This document shows, one piece after another, positions 1 to 9,167 of a DNA stretch of 64,000 nucleotides. This DNA is from Eleftheria terrae. GTDB lineage: Bacteria; Pseudomonadota; Gammaproteobacteria; Burkholderiales; Burkholderiaceae_C. The translations under genes and the position numbers were made by a program. Within the stretch, counting starts at the first letter, position 1; each line of letters starts with the position of its first letter. The DNA lies in the NCBI RefSeq assembly GCF_030419005.1, contig NZ_CP106953.1:1-64000 (forward strand), in the 5' to 3' direction. The notes beneath the pieces are model-generated. The model was not told where the DNA came from and did not search any database. It saw only the letters and a program-made list of their open reading frames with translations.

Positions 1-679
1 CCTCTGGATCGCTGCAGCGCAGGAATGGCGACATGGGCTGGAAAACGATCTCGCCCTTGACGTTGAACTCCCAGGGAAGCGGCCGTCCCGTTCCCGGCTG
101 GCGGTATCCGGTGCATCGATGGCCTTGCAGCTCGGCCAAGCGCCGAGGCACGCCGTGGGCAGCCAGGTAAGCCGGCGACGCGCAAACGATCTGCTGGATC
201 GCGAACAGGCGCCGCGCGATCACCTGTGAGCTGGGGGCATTGCCGGCTTGGAAGCCCACGTCGATCCGTTCGGCGACGCTGTCGGTCACCCGGTCTTCGA
301 GCACCAGGTCGAACGCCACCGCAGGATAGGTGGCGGCAAAGTCCCTCACCAGCGGCATGAGGACCTTGCGCCCGGCGGAGCTTCCGGCGCTGATCCGAAC
401 CAGGCCCTCATCGTCGCGTACCGCGTTGCGCGCCCGGTTGATCGCCGCGGTCATCTCCTCCAGGTTCGCGCGGACCTCGCCGAACAGGCGTTCGCCCTCG
501 TGCGTCAGCGAACTCTTTCGCGTCGTGCGGTGGAAGAGCCGCACACCCAGGTGCTCTTCCAGCTGCCGTATGGACTTGCTGACAGCCTGAGGCGTCGTAC
601 CTTGCGCCACGGCAGCCTTGTTGAAACTGCCGTACTCAGCCGCCCGAACAAAGGTGGTGATCGCCCGCAACTCGTCCAT
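1..679 (-). CDS. LysR-family transcriptional regulator, 3' end beyond window
   Basis: The reading frame starts at the ATG at 679 and runs open off the left edge, so the C-terminus is missing. The first 60 residues form a LysR winged HTH (MDELRAITTFVRAAEYGSF, then ATTPQ-like AVSKSIRQLEEHLGVRLFHR). The rest is a LysR substrate-binding domain of the CrgA/DmlR type, where a small ligand sets DNA binding. It is divergent from the short-chain dehydrogenase at 828, with about 150 bp between them, which is the usual layout of a LysR regulator and its target. That regulation is inference; the inducer is unknown. Confidence 0.9.
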   Translation of the reverse strand, partial: MDELRAITTFVRAAEYGSFNKAAVAQGTTPQAVSKSIRQLEEHLGVRLFHRTTRKSSLTHEGERLFGEVRANLEEMTAAINRARNAVRDDEGLVRISAGSSAGRKVLMPLVRDFAATYPAVAFDLVLEDRVTDSVAERIDVGFQAGNAPSSQVIARRLFAIQQIVCASPAYLAAHGVPRRLAELQGHRCTGYRQPGTGRPLPWEFNVKGEIVFQPMSPFLRCSDPE

Positions 680-827
680 CTGCGCCTCCCGCACACATCC
701 TACCGCAGCAGGGAATTAACAACTGCCGGTTGCCAGTGACACCACTCCCTCCCACCTACCGGGGCAGAGGTGCGGCTTCTAGAGTTCATCTCATCGACCT
801 TCCTGCCACTCGACCAAGGATCAACAG

Positions 828-1595
828 ATGAGCTCCTCGAACACCCTTTCCGGGCGCGTCGCCGTCATTACCGGCGCCTCCAGCGGCATGGGCCGCGCAA
901 CCGCACTGCTGTTGGCATCTCACGGCGCGCAGGTGGCTCTGCTGGCGCGTCGGGAGTCCGCACTGCGCGAGCTCGCCGCCGACATCCGGCATGCCGGCGG
1001 CACCGCGCTTGCCATCGTCACCGACGTCACGAACGCGGACGCCCTCGATGCAGCGGCCAGCGCAGTCGCCCGGGAATTCGGTGGGGCGGACCTTCTCTTC
1101 AACAACGCCGGCGTCATGCTGCCCGGCGCGATCGAGACGCAGCCGTTCAGTGAATGGCAGCAGCAAATCGACCTGAACATCACGGCGGCGATGCGCGTCA
1201 TCCAGGCGTTCCTGCCGCAACTCGAAGCGGCGGCACGGCAGGGCAGGGTGGTCGACCTGATCAATACCTCGTCGATCGCCGGCCAGTATGTCTACAGCTA
1301 CTTCGCCGTGTACTCGGCGACCAAGGCCTACGTCAGCCACCTGACGCGCCAGCTGCGCATGGAGCTCGGCCCGAGGGACATCCGCGTGTCCATGCTCGAG
1401 CCGGGCATCACGGACACCGAGCTGCAAGGGCACTTCACGTTCCAGGGCGCGACGGACTGGATCGCGAACGCACGCAAGAGCATTGAGTTCCTGAAGCCGG
1501 ACGACATCGCCCGTGTCGTCGCGTTCCTGGCCGCGCAGCCCCGGCACGTGAACTTGCAGCAAGTGGCGATCATGCCGACCCGGGAAGGCGTGTGA
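828..1595 (+). CDS. SDR-family NAD(P)-dependent oxidoreductase
   Basis: A 255-residue classical short-chain dehydrogenase of normal length. The Rossmann glycine motif TGASSGMG lies at residues 15-22, the NNAG motif at 92-95, the catalytic serine in TSS at about 147-149, and Tyr162/Lys166 in YSATK. These residues bind NAD(P)H and carry out hydride transfer on a hydroxyl or carbonyl substrate. The ADLLFNNAG segment and PEDIA-like C-terminus fit the YdfG/serine-dehydrogenase-like cytosolic SDRs. It is divergent from the LysR gene that probably controls it. The substrate cannot be told from sequence. Confidence 0.93.
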   Translation: MSSSNTLSGRVAVITGASSGMGRATALLLASHGAQVALLARRESALRELAADIRHAGGTALAIVTDVTNADALDAAASAVAREFGGADLLFNNAGVMLPGAIETQPFSEWQQQIDLNITAAMRVIQAFLPQLEAAARQGRVVDLINTSSIAGQYVYSYFAVYSATKAYVSHLTRQLRMELGPRDIRVSMLEPGITDTELQGHFTFQGATDWIANARKSIEFLKPDDIARVVAFLAAQPRHVNLQQVAIMPTREGV

Positions 1596-1739
1596 TCGAC
1601 AGTGCTTCATCTCGTACTTTGCCAGCCTGGGCAGTGCCGCCGTGGTGCAGGTGCGGCGCCTCGACACGAGCGGCGCGCAACCCCGGCCAGAACGGGCCCC
1701 GTCCTTCCGACACGCGGCAACCCACAAGGAGAATCCACC

Positions 1740-2435
1740 ATGTCTCACATCCTGATCGTTCTTTCCGCCGCCGATCACTGGACCCGCGCCGACGGCTCCA
1801 TCTCCGAGAGCGGCGTCTGGGCCGAGGAGTTGGCCGAGATCGACAAGGCACTGCTGAGCGCCGGCTTCCATGTCGACTTCGCGAGCCCCGCAGGTGTCCG
1901 TCCCACCGTCGACAAGCGCAGCCTGGACCCCAAGACCGTGGGTGAGGAGGTGGCGGCGTCGATCCGCGCCTACCTGGACAGTAATTCGGGGCGGCTGGAC
2001 AAGCCGCGGGTGCTGGCCGACATCGACGTCGGCGCCTACGACGCCATCGTGGTTCCCGGCGGCCATGGTCCCGTCGAAGACCTGTACCGGGACACCGACA
2101 TGGGCCGCGTGCTGCTGGATGCCGACCGGCGTGGCAAGGTCATCGCGGCGGTCTGCCACGGCCCGGCGGCGCTGCTGGCAGCTCGCGACCCGAGCGGCGG
2201 CTGGCCGTTCGCCGGGCGTCGAATGACGGCGTTCAGCGCCGAGGAGGAAATCGAGTTCGGCACCGCGCACAACGCCCCGTGGCTGCTGGCCGGCACGCTG
2301 CGTCGTCTGGGTGCGAGGTATGAGCAGGGTCCCCACTGGGAGCCGTTCGTGGTCGTCGACGGGCACCTCATCACCGGGCAGAACCCGGCGTCGTCGGCAG
2401 CGCTGGCCGAGGCCGTGATCGCAGCGCTTCGGTGA
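1740..2435 (+). CDS. DJ-1/PfpI-family protein (type 1 glutamine amidotransferase domain)
   Basis: A 231-residue protein. I chose the ATG at 1740 because AAGGAG lies just upstream, although the frame is open further back. It has the PfpI core: VPGGHG at residues 106-110 and the nucleophile elbow AVCHGPAAL with Cys139-His140. The family includes glyoxalase III/Hsp31-type chaperone-deglycases and detoxifying hydrolases. A C-terminal motif VVVDGHLITGQNPASS is typical of the Hsp31/YDR533C-like branch. It lies 145 bp downstream of the SDR gene on the same strand and may be cotranscribed; both would suit handling of reactive carbonyls, which is inference. Confidence 0.88.
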   Translation: MSHILIVLSAADHWTRADGSISESGVWAEELAEIDKALLSAGFHVDFASPAGVRPTVDKRSLDPKTVGEEVAASIRAYLDSNSGRLDKPRVLADIDVGAYDAIVVPGGHGPVEDLYRDTDMGRVLLDADRRGKVIAAVCHGPAALLAARDPSGGWPFAGRRMTAFSAEEEIEFGTAHNAPWLLAGTLRRLGARYEQGPHWEPFVVVDGHLITGQNPASSAALAEAVIAALR

Positions 2436-2518
2436 TGCACAGCGAGGAGGGCTGGTGCGAAAAATAGCCCCCCTGCTGCGGGTCTTGGCAACTGCCCCCT
2501 TTCAGCGGCCCTTCCATT

Positions 2519-3058
2519 TCAGTCCGTGTCGCGAAAGAGTCTGGCGAGCCAATGCCGACGCGAACGCTGGGCCTTGGGCTTCCAGTGGTTCGTGCGGCTC
2601 TCATAGGCTGCGTAGCCAGTGCCGTCCTCCACCCCCAGGACGGTATGTCCGAAACATTCGACCACAGCGATGAGAGCTCCCGTTCCGCCATACGGGTAGC
2701 CATGGGGATTGAAGGCAACAAGGTGCCGGGCCTCTTCTTCAACAACTCCCAGCAGCTCATAGTCCCCGTCCCAGAACGCTTGGATCATCGAGTCCAACGT
2801 CCACTGCGGCATGGGCATCTGCGGGGAGTGGCGAAAAGCTACAGGGGTCGAGAACCACTCGTCCGCCCACTCCTTCATCTCCTCCGGGGTTGGATTCCAG
2901 AAGTAGGAGCGCTCAACGTCCGAGAGGTACTTCGCAAGGGCCGGCTCGTCGGCCGCCTCCTCGCTCTGCTTGGCAGCCCTGATGAGTTCGAGGAAGTCTG
3001 CCAGACGCCTCAGCGACAACTCGTCCTTCGGCTCAAATTCTACGAAGCAGTGATCCAT
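2519..3058 (-). CDS. hypothetical protein
   Basis: A 179-residue acidic protein of no family I recognise. It begins MDHCFVEFEPKDELSLRR, has a helical acidic region, then a YGGTGALIAVVECFG stretch, and ends basic (KAQRSRRHWLARLF). Size, acidity and the W/Y/F-rich middle are like many SMI1/KNR4-type or other immunity proteins, but no diagnostic motif is visible. No signal peptide or membrane segment is seen. It lies downstream of the two-component cluster on the same strand, separated by 123 bp. Confidence 0.55.
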   Translation of the reverse strand: MDHCFVEFEPKDELSLRRLADFLELIRAAKQSEEAADEPALAKYLSDVERSYFWNPTPEEMKEWADEWFSTPVAFRHSPQMPMPQWTLDSMIQAFWDGDYELLGVVEEEARHLVAFNPHGYPYGGTGALIAVVECFGHTVLGVEDGTGYAAYESRTNHWKPKAQRSRRHWLARLFRDTD

Positions 3059-3181
3059 CTGCGGAGTATCGCGCTCCGCGTCCCGTGCTGCCCGCTCCCA
3101 CTGCAGTGCAGCCGCCGCTTCAGGCGCGAAGCCGCCGTTCGCCGCGACGCATTCGGCTGCGGCCCACGGTCAAGGAGGGGG

Positions 3182-3385
3182 TCATACATCCATCTCCAGA
3201 GGGAGGAGGCCGGCGCCCACCAGCGCCTTGAGGAACAGGTCGTTGTCCCGGCTGCTCGCGACACGAAGCTCGCGTCCTTCCAGGTCAATTTGCACGACAG
3301 CATGCGCGTCCACCAGATAGACGGTTTCCGCCGCGCGGCCCGCCGCCTTCGGCGTCGTCATGGTGGTGATCACAAACTCCAGCAT
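3182..3385 (-). CDS. small HMA-like protein lacking the metal-binding cysteines
   Basis: This 67-residue protein has the length and pattern of a CopZ/Atx1-type heavy-metal-associated domain: MLEFVITTM at the start, a VDAHAVVQIDLEGREL strand and a C-terminal ALVGAGLLPLE helix. Where the family has MTCGHC it reads MTTPKAA, so neither metal-binding cysteine is present. It starts 24 bp after the sensor kinase stop and is probably in the same operon. It could be a non-metal ferredoxin-like regulator or a chaperone that has lost its site. Family assignment by eye, moderate confidence. Confidence 0.55.
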   Translation of the reverse strand: MLEFVITTMTTPKAAGRAAETVYLVDAHAVVQIDLEGRELRVASSRDNDLFLKALVGAGLLPLEMDV

Positions 3386-3408
3386 CTACAGCTCCTCGAC
3401 GTCCTTGC

Positions 3409-4776
3409 TCATCTCGACTGCCCGGGGCCAGGCGGGGATGGGCGCAGGCACAGCCGCATCCGCAAGCCCGGCTCGCCGCGCTCGGCCAACAAGGTTGCAC
3501 CATGCGCCCGCGCGATCTCCTGGCAGATCGAAAGGCCCAGGCCGGCGCCTTCACCGCGCCGGGTGGGCCCACGCCAGAAGCGATCGAAGATGCGCGGCAA
3601 GTCCGCGTGCGCAACGCCGACACCTTCGTCGCTGACGCACAGCTCATGGGCCCTCACCTGCACCCGCACCACGCTGTCTCGCGGTGCATGCTGGATGGCG
3701 TTCTCAACCAGGTTCTTGACGAGCGTGAACAGGGCACCGCGATCGGCTTGCCAGGGAGGCAGGCCCGGGTCGGTCTGCAACACCAGGCGCACCCCGGACG
3801 CGTCTGCGAGCCGTCCCAGGTAGCTGGCCACATCGTGCAGCAGCGCCTCCGGTTGCACGTTCGCGAAACGGTAGTTCTGCGGCTCGCTGGCCTCGGCCAG
3901 GTGCAGCAGTTGCTGCACCTGGCGCGCCATGCCCTCCACATCGCGCAGCAAGGGAGCGCAAGCCTTCAACGCGGGCAGGGCATCGATCTGTGCCCGAATC
4001 AACGAGAGCGGCGTCTTCAATTCATGCGCCGCGGAGGCCAGGAACTCCTGCTGCAGCTTGAACCCGCGTTCCAGACGCTCCAGCGCATGGTTGAAGCTGT
4101 GGACCAGCGGTCGGATCTCCTGCGGGACACGGGTTTCGTCCAGGCGGGCGCTCAGCTCGCGGGGAGTGATACGCGCCACCTGCGCCGATGCATCCCGCAA
4201 GGGCCGGAGCAGCTTCGCCACCGTGATGCTGCTGAAGAGGGACAGCACCACGAGGAGCACGCCTCCGCCGATCAGCGCCCCCGAGCCGACCAGCGGCAGC
4301 CAGACATCGTTGCGCAAACGGTCGTTGAGCCGCTGGCTCGCCGCGAACTGGACGAACCACTGTCGCCCGCCATGCTCGACGGCAACGGTGCGGCCGCGCA
4401 TGGCCACGCCATCGAGCGTGGTGAGGAAATAGCCCTCGGTCGCCGGCGATCCCAAGGCCCGACGGTCGAGCCCCGGCGCGAGCACCGTGTGTCCTCGATC
4501 GTCCAGGACCCGATAGGTCACCTCCGATCCCATCTGGCGATACATCCAGGAGAACTGCTCGGAATGAGCCATGTCCACGGGCTGCCCTTGGCCGTCGAAG
4601 CGCAGCGATGCTACAAGGTCGGCCATGGCGACGCTGCTGTTGGACATCAAAGGCTGTCCGAGCACGCCTCTCACGAACAGCGCGACGAGTGCCAGGCTGA
4701 GCACACTGCCCGCCAGGTGCGCCAGCACGACCCGAAACAAGAGGCTATCGACCCATCTCGGTCTGGCGAAGCGCAT
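3409..4776 (-). CDS. two-component sensor histidine kinase
   Basis: A 455-residue membrane kinase of the QseC/TctE class. It has a transmembrane helix at about residues 13-36, a periplasmic domain of about 120 residues, a second helix at about 160-182 and a HAMP linker. The H-box contains His251 in AAHELKTP, followed by the N-box NLVENAIQHA and the G-boxes VSDEGVGV and GAGLGLSIC. It autophosphorylates on His251 and should pass the phosphate to the response regulator encoded just upstream. The two genes overlap by 32 bp, which suggests coupled translation. The signal is unknown; the downstream HMA-like gene hints at metals but is not proof. Confidence 0.93.
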   Translation of the reverse strand: MRFARPRWVDSLLFRVVLAHLAGSVLSLALVALFVRGVLGQPLMSNSSVAMADLVASLRFDGQGQPVDMAHSEQFSWMYRQMGSEVTYRVLDDRGHTVLAPGLDRRALGSPATEGYFLTTLDGVAMRGRTVAVEHGGRQWFVQFAASQRLNDRLRNDVWLPLVGSGALIGGGVLLVVLSLFSSITVAKLLRPLRDASAQVARITPRELSARLDETRVPQEIRPLVHSFNHALERLERGFKLQQEFLASAAHELKTPLSLIRAQIDALPALKACAPLLRDVEGMARQVQQLLHLAEASEPQNYRFANVQPEALLHDVASYLGRLADASGVRLVLQTDPGLPPWQADRGALFTLVKNLVENAIQHAPRDSVVRVQVRAHELCVSDEGVGVAHADLPRIFDRFWRGPTRRGEGAGLGLSICQEIARAHGATLLAERGEPGLRMRLCLRPSPPGPGQSR

Positions 4777-5434
4777 ACCCTTTTCCCCTCACGTTGACGA
4801 TCTCCAGCGTGGAACCGATGGCGGCAAGCTTGCGACGCAGCCGGTGCATCGCCACGTCGAAGGCGCTCGGCGTGACGGCCTCCGCAAAGCCCCAGGCAGC
4901 GGCCTCCAAGGCGGCGCGCCGCACCGTCTCGCCGCCGCGCCTGACGAGCAGCAGCAGGACCTGCAACTCGGCGGCTGCGAGCAGGATGCTTTCGCTGCCA
5001 CACACAATTTCCCCCGCGTCGACCCTCAGGCTCACATCGCCAAAGCTCGGGGATAGGGGCTGCCACGCAGTGGCGGGCCGACGCAGGAGGGCTCGCACAC
5101 GGGCCACCAGTTCGTCCATCGCAAACGGCTTGGCGAGGTAGTCATCCGCGCCGGATTCCAGGCCATCGACCCGGTCGTGCAGCGCGTCCCGTGCTGTCAG
5201 CATGAGGCATGGCAGGCGCTCGCCCCGGGCGCGAAGTTCGCGCAGCAGCGACAGGCCGTCGCCATCGGGCAGCCCGCGGTCCAGGACCAGCGCGGCATAC
5301 TCGTGCTGCTGCAAGGCCGCTCGCGCCAGGGCCATCCGTTCAAGCGTGTCTACTGCGACGCCGGCGGCGCTCAGCGAAGCGGCCACGAGCGCGGCCAGCC
5401 GAGCATGGTCCTCCACCAACAGAACCCGACTCAC
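4745..5434 (-). CDS. OmpR-family response regulator
   Basis: The receiver domain begins VSRVLLVEDHARL and has the phospho-acceptor Asp52 in LVLDRGLPDGDG and the conserved Lys in YLAKPF. The C-terminal winged helix (about residues 130-225) ends in VNVRGKGYALRQ, typical of OmpR/PhoB DNA-binding domains. I place the start at the GTG at 5434, which puts the first beta strand at the N-terminus; the frame is also open to an ATG at 5512. It is the first gene of a probable operon with the sensor kinase and the HMA-like protein. DNA targets are unknown. Confidence 0.9.
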   Translation of the reverse strand: MSRVLLVEDHARLAALVAASLSAAGVAVDTLERMALARAALQQHEYAALVLDRGLPDGDGLSLLRELRARGERLPCLMLTARDALHDRVDGLESGADDYLAKPFAMDELVARVRALLRRPATAWQPLSPSFGDVSLRVDAGEIVCGSESILLAAAELQVLLLLVRRGGETVRRAALEAAAWGFAEAVTPSAFDVAMHRLRRKLAAIGSTLEIVNVRGKGYALRQTEMGR

Positions 5435-5639
5435 GACGGCAGGGCCGGGCCGCGCCTGCGTCCGCCTCGCATCAAAGGTCGATGGCCACACCTGCCCCTG
5501 CCGATCCGACAAGGCGCCGGCCGACCACCCGGCCCATCGCTGGCACCTGGCAGCCCATCAAGCGGTGAGCGCCTGCTGTCGAGAGGCGTGCCTGCGGTCC
5601 ATCGCGGCTGCTCTTGTGAGGTGCACGAAAAGCTGAGCA

Positions 5640-6757
5640 TCAGAACTTTGCTCGGAGTGGTGTAGAGGTTTTTGGCGTGCCTGGACGAGTCTGCCGGCAA
5701 CCGTGTGCCGGCGCAAGGCGCCCGTGGCACGCAGGTGAAAAGCCGCGCCCTCTGGCGACGATGCGGCGACCAACGGCGCCTGGGTGTTCAGAAGCCCTTC
5801 CTGCCCGAGGTGTCCCGCAACAATGCTGGGTCTGGCACGAGAGATTGCTGGCGACGTTAGCGAGCATTTGATGCGCCATGTGAAAGCCGAAATCCTCGGC
5901 CACCGCCTTCTTCCAGTGGCGAGACAGTATGTTGTGCGTCGCCCAGCGGGTATACCGCGGGCTCTTTCATGATAAGAGCGGCTAACAAAACTCTTCTGGC
6001 GTCGTTGCGCCGCCTTGCCGTACCGGTCGTACTGTCTGCGGCGGCGCGCCTAGCCAGAACCGCTGCGCTGAGTTTTGTTAGCCGCTCTAAATCGCGCCAG
6101 GTCCCACGCTCGCTCGAGCAGCGGCCCACGTGGCAGTACATCGTTGATCAATCCCCATTCGAGAGCCTTGCTGGCAGGAATGGGTTTGGCAGCGTAGATG
6201 TAGTAGGCGGCCCGTTTTGCGCCCAGCAAGGCCTGAAGCGCCATCCCCTGACCGTCGCCCGGAGGCGAGCCGAGCCAGAAGTGCGGGTCCATGAAGTCGG
6301 CATTAGGCGCAGACAGGGTGATGTCGCACATCACCGCAAACTCCGTGTGCATGCCGGGGCCGTTCACGGCGGATATGGTGGGAATGTCGATGTTGTTCAC
6401 AAAGCTCTCGATGAGCTTCCAGCCGTGGATCATCCGTTGGAAGATGTGGTCCGGGTGGAGCTCTGCGGCGGGTTTCGGATTCATCGTTTCGGCATTGCCG
6501 GTGAACCATTTGTCGCCGGTGCCGGTGATGATCAGCACCTGGTTGTCCGGGTCGTTCCCGACGTCCTGCCAAACACGCGTCCATGCGTTATGCGCCGCGG
6601 CCGAGTGTACGTAAGGTCCGTCGTTCGTGTGCAATCGGAGTTCGACGATCCCGCCGTCGCGCCTCATCCTGAAGAAGTCAGCGTATCGCGCGGCGTATTC
6701 CTTGAAGGGGGTGGGAGAGAGGTAGCCCTCCCATTCTTTTGCTGGATTGAAAGACAC
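5640..6757 (-). pseudogene. crotonase-superfamily hydrolase (6-oxocamphor hydrolase-like), split by a MITE
   Basis: The gene starts at the GTG at 6757, preceded by AAGGAG. The protein resembles enoyl-CoA hydratase/6-oxocamphor hydrolase: a FKEYAARYADFF start, RRDGGIVELRLHT, the oxyanion-hole segment ITGTGDKWFTGN and the AVNGPGMHTE turn. After AWDLAR the frame enters a 112-bp MITE, which adds a short foreign tail and a stop. Beyond the MITE, from about 5975 down, the lost C-terminus resumes (SPRYTRWATHNILSRHWKKA, then EDFGFHMAHQMLA) and stays open to 5640. The family clips or hydrates small carbonyl or CoA substrates. The insertion should inactivate it; the original stop is uncertain. Confidence 0.8.
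5976..6087. mobile_element. 112-bp MITE, copy 1
   Basis: The element has perfect 18-bp terminal inverted repeats (GAGCGGCTAACAAAACTC at the left, its complement at the right) and is flanked by a TAA target duplication on both sides. TNA targets of three bases are typical of part of the IS5 family, so an IS5-type transposase probably moves it in trans. It has no coding capacity. This copy interrupts the crotonase-family gene. The three copies in the window are identical, which implies recent movement. Confidence 0.9.
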
Positions 6758-7174
6758 TTTCAACTCCTTGATCGTTGACCACGGAACACATCCTTCTGCG
6801 CAGGCCCGCAGAAGGGGGCGAGGAGCGATGGCGGCGGTGCTCGGCGAGGGGAGTCGACCGGAATCACAGTGCCACCGCAGCGATGGCAGCTGCTTCAGCG
6901 CCGGTGACTCCGAATGCCGCTGCACCGTCGACCGAGCCCGTGCTGGCAGACCCGGGCAGCGCCGCCCGAGCCGTAGCGCCGCTGTGCGTCTGGCGAGCGT
7001 CAGGCCTGGACGCCTGACTCACCAATGGAATCAGCGACCAGCTCGGGAGGCTTCTCAAGAGAGCCCGGTGAAGGTGTTGGTCGTTTTGTTCACGCCATCG
7101 CTCCTGCTGTACCGAGCCGGACCTTCGTCGATGAATCGCTTCGAGAAGCGGTTCTTGGACTCCATTGCGACGGG
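6758..7174. other. intergenic stretch without a supported gene
   Basis: This 417-bp stretch lies between the stop of the MipA-like gene and the start of the split hydrolase gene. It contains an imperfect hairpin (CGCTTC-GA-GAAGCG, 7137-7150) just after the mipA-like stop, possibly a weak terminator for it, without a T tract. The RBS of the hydrolase gene lies at its left end. I see no credible coding region. Confidence 0.5.
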
Positions 7175-7963
7175 TCAAAATGCGTAAGTGAGGCCGAGGA
7201 GCCCTGTGGCATTCGATTTGCGTTCGACAATGGGGCTGTCGGCCGCGTCGCCTAGAAGTCGGCCGAAGGCCAGTCCTCCCGCTGCTGCCCAGTGTTCACT
7301 GAGCTGGTAGCTCGCCGAGACGCCGAACGTCACCTCCTTGACTCCCGCCTTCATGCGGTACCGGGGCAGGCCAGAACGGCTGGCGCGCTGCGCGTCGATT
7401 CCGAAATAGCTGTTCAAGTGCTTGGCGTTGCCTCCACTGATCGCCAGGCTGGGGATCAGGGTCAGCTTGTCAGTGGCCTTCCATGGGTAGGCCACTTTGG
7501 CGTCGAGCTGCAGGCCTCGCTGCTTCTCGTTCAAGGCCTGCGTGGCCGAGAACGTGGCCACCGCGCCGGAGATGTGGGTCGAGACGAACACCCGTCCACC
7601 CATGGCGTCCTTGACTTCGCCCACACCACTCGGCGCGTCTTCCGCTTCGTAGCCTTTCATCCAGTTGACGCTTGCGCCAAGAGTGAAATATCGGTGCTCG
7701 TAGATGTTCACGCCGAGCCCGGCATCGGTTTTGGCAAAGAAGCGCCCTTTCTTCACATCTATCAGCGGCGCGAGCCTTGTGTTTCGCTCGGCGGAACCTT
7801 TGTATCCCGGGACGCTCGCTGCGCCCAAGCCGACGATCGTATGGTCCGGTTCCGCGGCGAAGGCAGCGGTGCCCGACCCAAGTAGCACAACGAGCAGCGC
7901 GGAGACCATGCGGTGCGGTGTTGCACGGGGAATCGAGGCGCAAATCTGGATGGATTTCGTCAT
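7175..7963 (-). CDS. MipA/OmpV-family outer membrane protein
   Basis: A 262-residue protein with a signal peptide (hydrophobic stretch about 20-35, probable cleavage after AAFA). The mature part shows alternating beta-strand patterns and ends in GLLGLTYAF, with the terminal aromatic residue expected for outer membrane beta barrels. The GLGAASVPGYKGSAERNTR start and the YFTLGASVNWMKGY strand match the MipA/OmpV family (MltA-interacting protein, outer membrane). The family supports murein synthesis scaffolds or acts as an outer membrane channel. It stands alone, with no neighbour that narrows the role. Confidence 0.88.
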   Translation of the reverse strand: MTKSIQICASIPRATPHRMVSALLVVLLGSGTAAFAAEPDHTIVGLGAASVPGYKGSAERNTRLAPLIDVKKGRFFAKTDAGLGVNIYEHRYFTLGASVNWMKGYEAEDAPSGVGEVKDAMGGRVFVSTHISGAVATFSATQALNEKQRGLQLDAKVAYPWKATDKLTLIPSLAISGGNAKHLNSYFGIDAQRASRSGLPRYRMKAGVKEVTFGVSASYQLSEHWAAAGGLAFGRLLGDAADSPIVERKSNATGLLGLTYAF

Positions 7964-8092
7964 GAAGTTTCGACCCTGTTGTGATGGACAGGACCGATAG
8001 TCCGGGAGCTGGACTTACCGAACACTTACTGCCTTCCCGCTGAAGACAAAAGGCAGGCGTTCGGGAAAGGATGCTGCCGACAGCGGAGTCAC

Positions 8093-8872
8093 GTGTCGAC
8101 TTGGAGTGGACACGTGAACACTGAACCGGAAGACAAGGGCCCGGGACGCGGACGTCGACGCCGACATGGCGCGGAGTTTGAGGCGGATGCCGTCGTGGCC
8201 TGCGGGCATCTCGGAGTATCGATCTCCGCAGTGGCCCAGTCGCATGGGCTGAACGCCAACTCGGTGCGACACCGGGTCGAGTGGAGGGAACGAGGACCGG
8301 GCCTGCCGAGCGGCTTGCCTGTCGCCGCCAGTGCGAACGACGTCGTGGCGTTTGTGCCGCTGGAGATCGAGCAGTCGAGCGGCATCACGACATCGCGATC
8401 GACCTGCATCGAGGCCCCCTCTTGTGATGCCGGACTGGCCGGTCGGCGGCGCGAGCGGGTGCTCGGCTCGATTGCACGAGTTGCTGCGGCGGTCCGGCTC
8501 GAGGCCATCCGGCTGTCGGTGCAGCTGGTCGACATGCGCGCGGATTGCGACACGGCGCAGTCGGCACGGCAGCGGATCCGCCAGGACTTGGCTCGGCCGC
8601 TAGTCGAGTCCTTGCACGCTTGGCGGGTGCTGCATCGGCAGAAGGTGCGCGACGGCTCGGCGAGCGCCACGGGCATTGACGACTGCCTCGGGCCCTGGAC
8701 GGCAACTCCTGCGCTACCTCGACGACGCCACGCTGCCGGCGGACAACAGCTGGGCCGAGAACCCCATACGCCCCATCGCGCCAGGGCGCACCCCCTGGCT
8801 CCTGCCCGGCAGGCTACGCGCGGGCCCGCGAGCGGCGGCCATCAAGAGCTGGATCCAATCGGCCAAGATCAG
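8093..8872 (+). mobile_element. collapsed IS66-family element (tnpA, tnpB and tnpC fragments)
   Basis: Three IS66 genes are fused by deletions and frameshifts. A TnpA HTH comes first (RRRRHGAEFEADAVVACGHL, SVRHRVEWRERG) and ends at ARLHELLR in another frame. It is followed by the TnpB start (LEAIRLSVQLVDMRAD) and then the C-terminal half of TnpC (ESLHAWRVLHRQKVRDGSA, LLRYLDDATLPADNSWAEN, PIRPIAPGR). A frameshift lies near 8690. Much of tnpB and the first half of tnpC are missing, so it cannot transpose. It ends about 170 bp before the PIP box of the next gene. Confidence 0.8.
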
Positions 8873-9038
8873 TGACGTCGAGTCCTGGCGCGGCCCGCGC
8901 GACATGATGGAGGTACGAACTGGCCCAAGGGTAGGGAAGGACGCAGCCGGATTCATCTCGCGACGCATTAGGAGAAGGGAAGCGGCAACTCCAACCGGAC
9001 TTGCGCGTTGAGGAAGAGCGAAGAAGGACGGCCGATTC

Positions 9039-9100
9039 TTCGTATTTCGGGGCCTCGATTCGGGCTCCGACACCCGGACTTTCCCTCGGATCCACATCAT
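9039..9100 (+). promoter_or_regulatory. PIP box (HrpX/HrpB-type) promoter with matched -10
   Basis: TTCGT at 9039-9043 and TTCGG at 9059-9063 are separated by exactly 15 bp. After a further 31 bp comes CATCAT (9095-9100), matching YANNNT. This meets the full plant-inducible-promoter rule TTCGB-N15-TTCGB-N30-32-YANNNT used by HrpX in Xanthomonas and by HrpB (hrpII box) in Ralstonia. It lies 67 bp upstream of the candidate effector ATG at 9168. Its function here is inferred from the motif. Confidence 0.75.
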
Positions 9101-9167
9101 TGGAAACCTCAACCGGTGCTCGTCTCCATGCCGGCACCATCCCCCCTGGTCCAACGCAATTGATCCT

